Part shown: positions 13,389-16,201 of the stretch, one piece after another
Position numbering within the stretch: position 1 is the first letter of the stretch
Layout of the letters: each line of letters begins with the position of its first letter
NCBI GenBank assembly: GCA_003157575.1
Contig: PMKA01000313.1
Span: forward strand, 4,837-21,037
Length of the DNA: 16,201 nt
Source of the DNA: Opitutia bacterium
Lineage (GTDB): Bacteria; Verrucomicrobiota; Verrucomicrobiia; Opitutales; Opitutaceae
Direction: 5' to 3'
Notes under the pieces: generated by a model
Databases searched by the model: none
What the model was told of the DNA's origin: nothing
Seen by the model: the letters and a program-made list of their open reading frames with translations, nothing else
Position numbers and translations under genes: made by a program

Positions 13389-15236
13389 TTACGGTCGGGG
13401 CGAATAGGCGCCGGGGAACACCGCCTCATCGTGTTTCAATTTCAACAGCTCCCGGATCGCGGGCGACAGCGGCACTCCGGCGTTCGATGCGGGAAACGCC
13501 TTGAGCAGCTCTAAGTTTCCAAGCTGCTCTCCTTTGAACAGCGGGCCCCAATAGTCGGCAAACACCTGCGCACCGGCCTCGAACTGCGGATGCATCTTCC
13601 GCAACTGGTCGATGGTCTGGATATCCACATGGTTCCCACCGCCCTGCACGGGACTCCAGACGATCAGCGGCTGCTCTTTCACGCCGGCACGCCGGACGTA
13701 GACGTTTCCGTCGAGGACAGCAACCTGCGGGTCCTTCAGGCGTCCGAGCAGCACCGGACTCTGATGGAACTCTATCAGGGGCCCCTTGAACCTCTCGTCC
13801 GCCACCATGAGGTTGTTCTCGAACACATGGCCATGCCGTTCGTCGACGCCGGGACCTGCGCTCGGATGCCATCCGAAATGGTCGCCGACCGCGCTGCGCT
13901 CCGTACGACTGATCATCACCGTGCTGTTGAAGAACGTATTCTGGCAGACCTGAACATCCGCGCTGTTGAGGACCTTGACGCCGTTGGTGCAATCGACAAA
14001 CACGTTTCCCGCGCAGATCGCGCCCCTGGAAATCTCTGAGAAGAAGCCCTCGCTCGCCCGTTCGACGCGATTGTTGATGAACACGCCGTCCACCTCGCCC
14101 ACGTCAAACCAGACGCCGCTGGCGTTGGGATTGTCGATGATGAGATTGTCGCGGCAGGTCGCCCGGTAGGACTGGTTGAAGATCTTCACGGCCGAGGCGA
14201 AATAGCCGGTGATGTTCCTCGCACTGTTCGTGTGTGTGACGATGTTCTTCTCAAGCAGCACGTCGGCGGAATCGATCACATAGATTCCCTCGGTGCCGCA
14301 GTCGGCCACCAGGCAGTTGCGGATGACGAGCCCGTCGCCGCGAAAATAACCCGAGACGCGCGAGCAGAACGAAATCGTCAGGTGATCCAGCACCGTGCCG
14401 ACGACGTCCTTGCCGAAAAGCGCCGGGTCCATGTGCTTCGCGGGTTCGGTGCCCTCGATCTCCAGCGCGCGGTAGGCGTATTGCGTGAACGTGATGCCGC
14501 GGATGACCGGACCCCGCCGGTCGCTCTGCTTTCCGTGCACCTCGCGAATGGTCCGGACAAGGGCGCTGTCACGCGCGGTGATCTCGACCAGCCGGTGCTC
14601 GGGATTTGTTCCGATGAAGATCTGCCCCGCTTCGTAATCGATGTAGTAGGACTTCTCCTTCACGTCGCCCCGCGCGCCCACCGGGCTGAGCAGCCCGCCA
14701 TCGACGAACACCATGTCGTTGTTGAAAAGATGGAGCGGCGTCTGCTTCTCGTTCTGTTCGCGGCGCCACCAGTCCGCCGGGGCGGCCGGAAACAATTTTC
14801 CCCACGATGTCCGCCACAAACCGTCCGGCTGTGCCTCCCAACTGGCCGCGACCTCCGTTCCCTTCAGGACCGGGCGCTCGTCGCCATAAGGCTGCATCGT
14901 GATGCCCTGGTTGAGCACCAGCCCGCCCGTGCGATACGTGCCGCCGCGCAAAACAATCGCGTCGCCCGTCACAACCTGCGCGATCGCCGACTCCAGCGTG
15001 GTCGGCTGCGCTATTGTGGATCCCGGCGAATCCGCCTTCCCGTCGGGCGCGACATAATAAATGTGTCCGGCTTTAGGCAGTTCATAGCGTTGCTGGACCG
15101 GTCCGTACGGGCCTCCAGAAGGCTGGGCGGCGGCCGGCAGGACGCCGGCGAGACAGAAAAGCGACATGATGATTGCCAGGCGCAGGGGACAGGGATTCCC
15201 AAGGCCGGAAGAAGGGTTCGAAAAACAGGAGTTCAT
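13389..15236 (-). CDS. Secreted right-handed parallel beta-helix protein (pectate-lyase-like fold)
   Basis: The 615-residue protein begins with an export signal (hydrophobic LRLAIIMSLFCLAGVLPAAA, likely cleaved before Gln38). At 58-103 comes the hallmark opening of many beta-helix carbohydrate-active proteins: HIYYVAPDGKADSPGS, then an Ala-rich helix, GDAIVLRGGTY and a GITMQPYGDERPVLKG strand. Short beta-helix coils with Asn-ladder-like residues run through about 243-480 (for example DGLVIRNCLVADCGTEGIYV and NLIIDNPNASGVWFD). The C-terminal part is less repetitive. It is probably a periplasmic or extracellular polysaccharide lyase or glycosidase-like protein, but catalytic residues and substrate cannot be assigned. 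No ribosome site precedes ATG 15236; Met24 (codon ending 15165) would truncate the signal sequence. It is divergent from the next gene. Confidence 0.85.
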   Translation of the reverse strand: MNSCFSNPSSGLGNPCPLRLAIIMSLFCLAGVLPAAAQPSGGPYGPVQQRYELPKAGHIYYVAPDGKADSPGSTIAQPTTLESAIAQVVTGDAIVLRGGTYRTGGLVLNQGITMQPYGDERPVLKGTEVAASWEAQPDGLWRTSWGKLFPAAPADWWRREQNEKQTPLHLFNNDMVFVDGGLLSPVGARGDVKEKSYYIDYEAGQIFIGTNPEHRLVEITARDSALVRTIREVHGKQSDRRGPVIRGITFTQYAYRALEIEGTEPAKHMDPALFGKDVVGTVLDHLTISFCSRVSGYFRGDGLVIRNCLVADCGTEGIYVIDSADVLLEKNIVTHTNSARNITGYFASAVKIFNQSYRATCRDNLIIDNPNASGVWFDVGEVDGVFINNRVERASEGFFSEISRGAICAGNVFVDCTNGVKVLNSADVQVCQNTFFNSTVMISRTERSAVGDHFGWHPSAGPGVDERHGHVFENNLMVADERFKGPLIEFHQSPVLLGRLKDPQVAVLDGNVYVRRAGVKEQPLIVWSPVQGGGNHVDIQTIDQLRKMHPQFEAGAQVFADYWGPLFKGEQLGNLELLKAFPASNAGVPLSPAIRELLKLKHDEAVFPGAYSPRP

Positions 15237-15378
15237 CGTGGGATACGGAGGGAACCATGCACTGAAACGCCTTAATTTGCCACGACGAATCCGATCGAAA
15301 TCCGTCTAGACGCGAGACCTGTCGGTTACAAGCCATTGACGTGCGTTCCTGCTGCCGTTGCTGTGTCCAGCGGCTTTG

Positions 15379-16161
15379 ATGAAAACCTTCTCCTCCTTTC
15401 TGCTCATGAACGCCGCCGCCGCCCTTTGTGCAGTCACCGCCCGTCCACAAGCTGCCGGGCAAACCGAACGCGTTGCCGCGGCATTCGTGCTCGCGCTCGG
15501 CCGCGCTCCCTCGGCCGGTGAGATCGGGCATTGGGCGGAACAGGGGCCGCACTCAGTCGCAGAGCTCATGGCCCGCCAGCGGGAGAAACTCCGGGCGGAC
15601 GCGGAGACGAGGCGGGCAACGGTGCGCAAAGCCTGGCAGGACGCGTTCGGCTGCGAACCGACTGAAGGCGACGCCACTTCCGGCCCGGGCGGCGGAGCCA
15701 CGTACACTGAATTGATTCAGCGTCACATCCAGTGGCTCTCCGGGCATCCGGCAGAATACGAGAAGGTCATCCAGCGCGCCTACCAGTTTCTCTTCCGCCG
15801 CGAAGCCTACCCTCTCGAACTCGACTACTGGAAAGGTCAAAGCACGCTCTCCTATGCCCTTCTGGCGGGTTGCCTTGATGATTGGGCCCGCCGCAACCAG
15901 CCGGGACTGATGGTGACGGGCGGCACCGCTACGGTGTCCGTAAATTGCATTTTTCTCACAACTATCCGGCTTTCTCCATCAATCGCAGCCGAGGCGCGGG
16001 CGGCGGCCGGTCTGGAACCGTCGACCGTTTCCCAATCCCCGTCCGGTTCCGGACACAATCTCGTGGCGGCCGGCGCCGCGGGCATCGTCACCGCCGGAGG
16101 AATGCACTTCGTGGCGGCCGGAGCGTCGGGGGATTTTGCCCCCATGGACCACGTCCGCTGA
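15379..16161 (+). CDS. Small exported protein with two DUF4214-like segments
   Basis: The 260-residue product starts with a signal peptide (MKTFSSFLLMNAAAALCAVTARPQA, cleavage near residue 25). Two helical segments resemble the DUF4214 pattern of surface-layer and adhesin-associated proteins: RVAAAFVLALGRAPSAGEIGHW (31-52) and VIQRAYQFLFRREAYPLELDYW (130-151). A conserved-looking block follows (LLAGCLDDWARRNQPGLM, 161-178), then a Gly/Ala-rich tail with the repeated words LVAAGA (228-233) and FVAAGA (244-249). I recall this type from Opitutaceae but know of no demonstrated function. The frame extends back to TTG 15358; ATG 15379 is chosen because it opens a standard signal peptide. No strong ribosome site is seen. 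It may be cell-surface associated. Confidence 0.75.
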   Translation: MKTFSSFLLMNAAAALCAVTARPQAAGQTERVAAAFVLALGRAPSAGEIGHWAEQGPHSVAELMARQREKLRADAETRRATVRKAWQDAFGCEPTEGDATSGPGGGATYTELIQRHIQWLSGHPAEYEKVIQRAYQFLFRREAYPLELDYWKGQSTLSYALLAGCLDDWARRNQPGLMVTGGTATVSVNCIFLTTIRLSPSIAAEARAAAGLEPSTVSQSPSGSGHNLVAAGAAGIVTAGGMHFVAAGASGDFAPMDHVR

Positions 16162-16201
16162 AGCGATCCCTTGCCGCAGGACCCGTTGATATCGGATGCC
16201 G

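Noticed and set aside
14232..15275. Open frame of 347 codons on the plus strand
   Set aside because: It is antisense to the beta-helix gene, whose frame has a signal peptide and family motifs. The plus-strand product has none.
15237..15378. Divergent promoter pair between the beta-helix gene and the small exported gene
   Set aside because: A TTGACG is visible on the plus strand but no -10 at proper spacing; nothing convincing on the minus strand.
16162..16201. Tail of the window after the last gene
   Set aside because: Forty bases with no hairpin, T-run or start signal I can support.

Overview
The window is GC-rich DNA that most resembles a Verrucomicrobiota genome, probably family Opitutaceae. 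The pointers are lineage-type sequence signatures. A von Willebrand protein carries the LSPFxV...GYxA and TLAGTR motifs familiar from Opitutaceae TonB-dependent receptors. There are short GC-rich palindromic elements ending in CCCTAYA, a secreted right-handed beta-helix protein, and a small exported protein of a type I associate with this family. The assignment is an inference from remembered family patterns, not from a database search.

Layout. The minus strand at 1-1085 holds an AAA/STAND-type ATPase that is cut by the window edge. After an AT-rich divergent gap with overlapping palindromes, a plus-strand block follows. It contains an ECF sigma factor (1313-1921), then after 9 nt a 934-residue membrane protein with an anti-sigma-like cytoplasmic segment, one transmembrane helix and a YfbK-type von Willebrand A domain (1931-4735). 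A 353-nt gap holds an inverted-repeat element and four TGAC half-sites spaced exactly 11 bp. It leads to a giant 2339-residue exported membrane protein (5089-12108), apparently built of repeated beta units around a six-helix membrane block plus a C-terminal anchor. Its signal peptide region contains a 72-bp palindromic element inserted in frame.

Downstream are a four-helix-bundle protein with a topoisomerase-type C4 zinc finger (12221-13069), whose gene contains three GATC-rich repeat tracts at domain borders, and a CAU-anticodon tRNA best read as tRNA-Ile2 (13167-13242). Next come two hairpin/palindromic elements, a secreted beta-helix protein on the minus strand (13389-15236), and a divergent small exported protein with two DUF4214-like segments (15379-16161).

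The best candidate for an undescribed system is the sigma factor / von Willebrand anti-sigma-like protein / giant beta-repeat protein block. I read it as an envelope signalling and surface module: a sigma factor held by a transmembrane partner whose periplasmic part is an adhesion-type metal-binding domain, next to a very large periplasmic protein. Their co-function is inferred from order and topology only.
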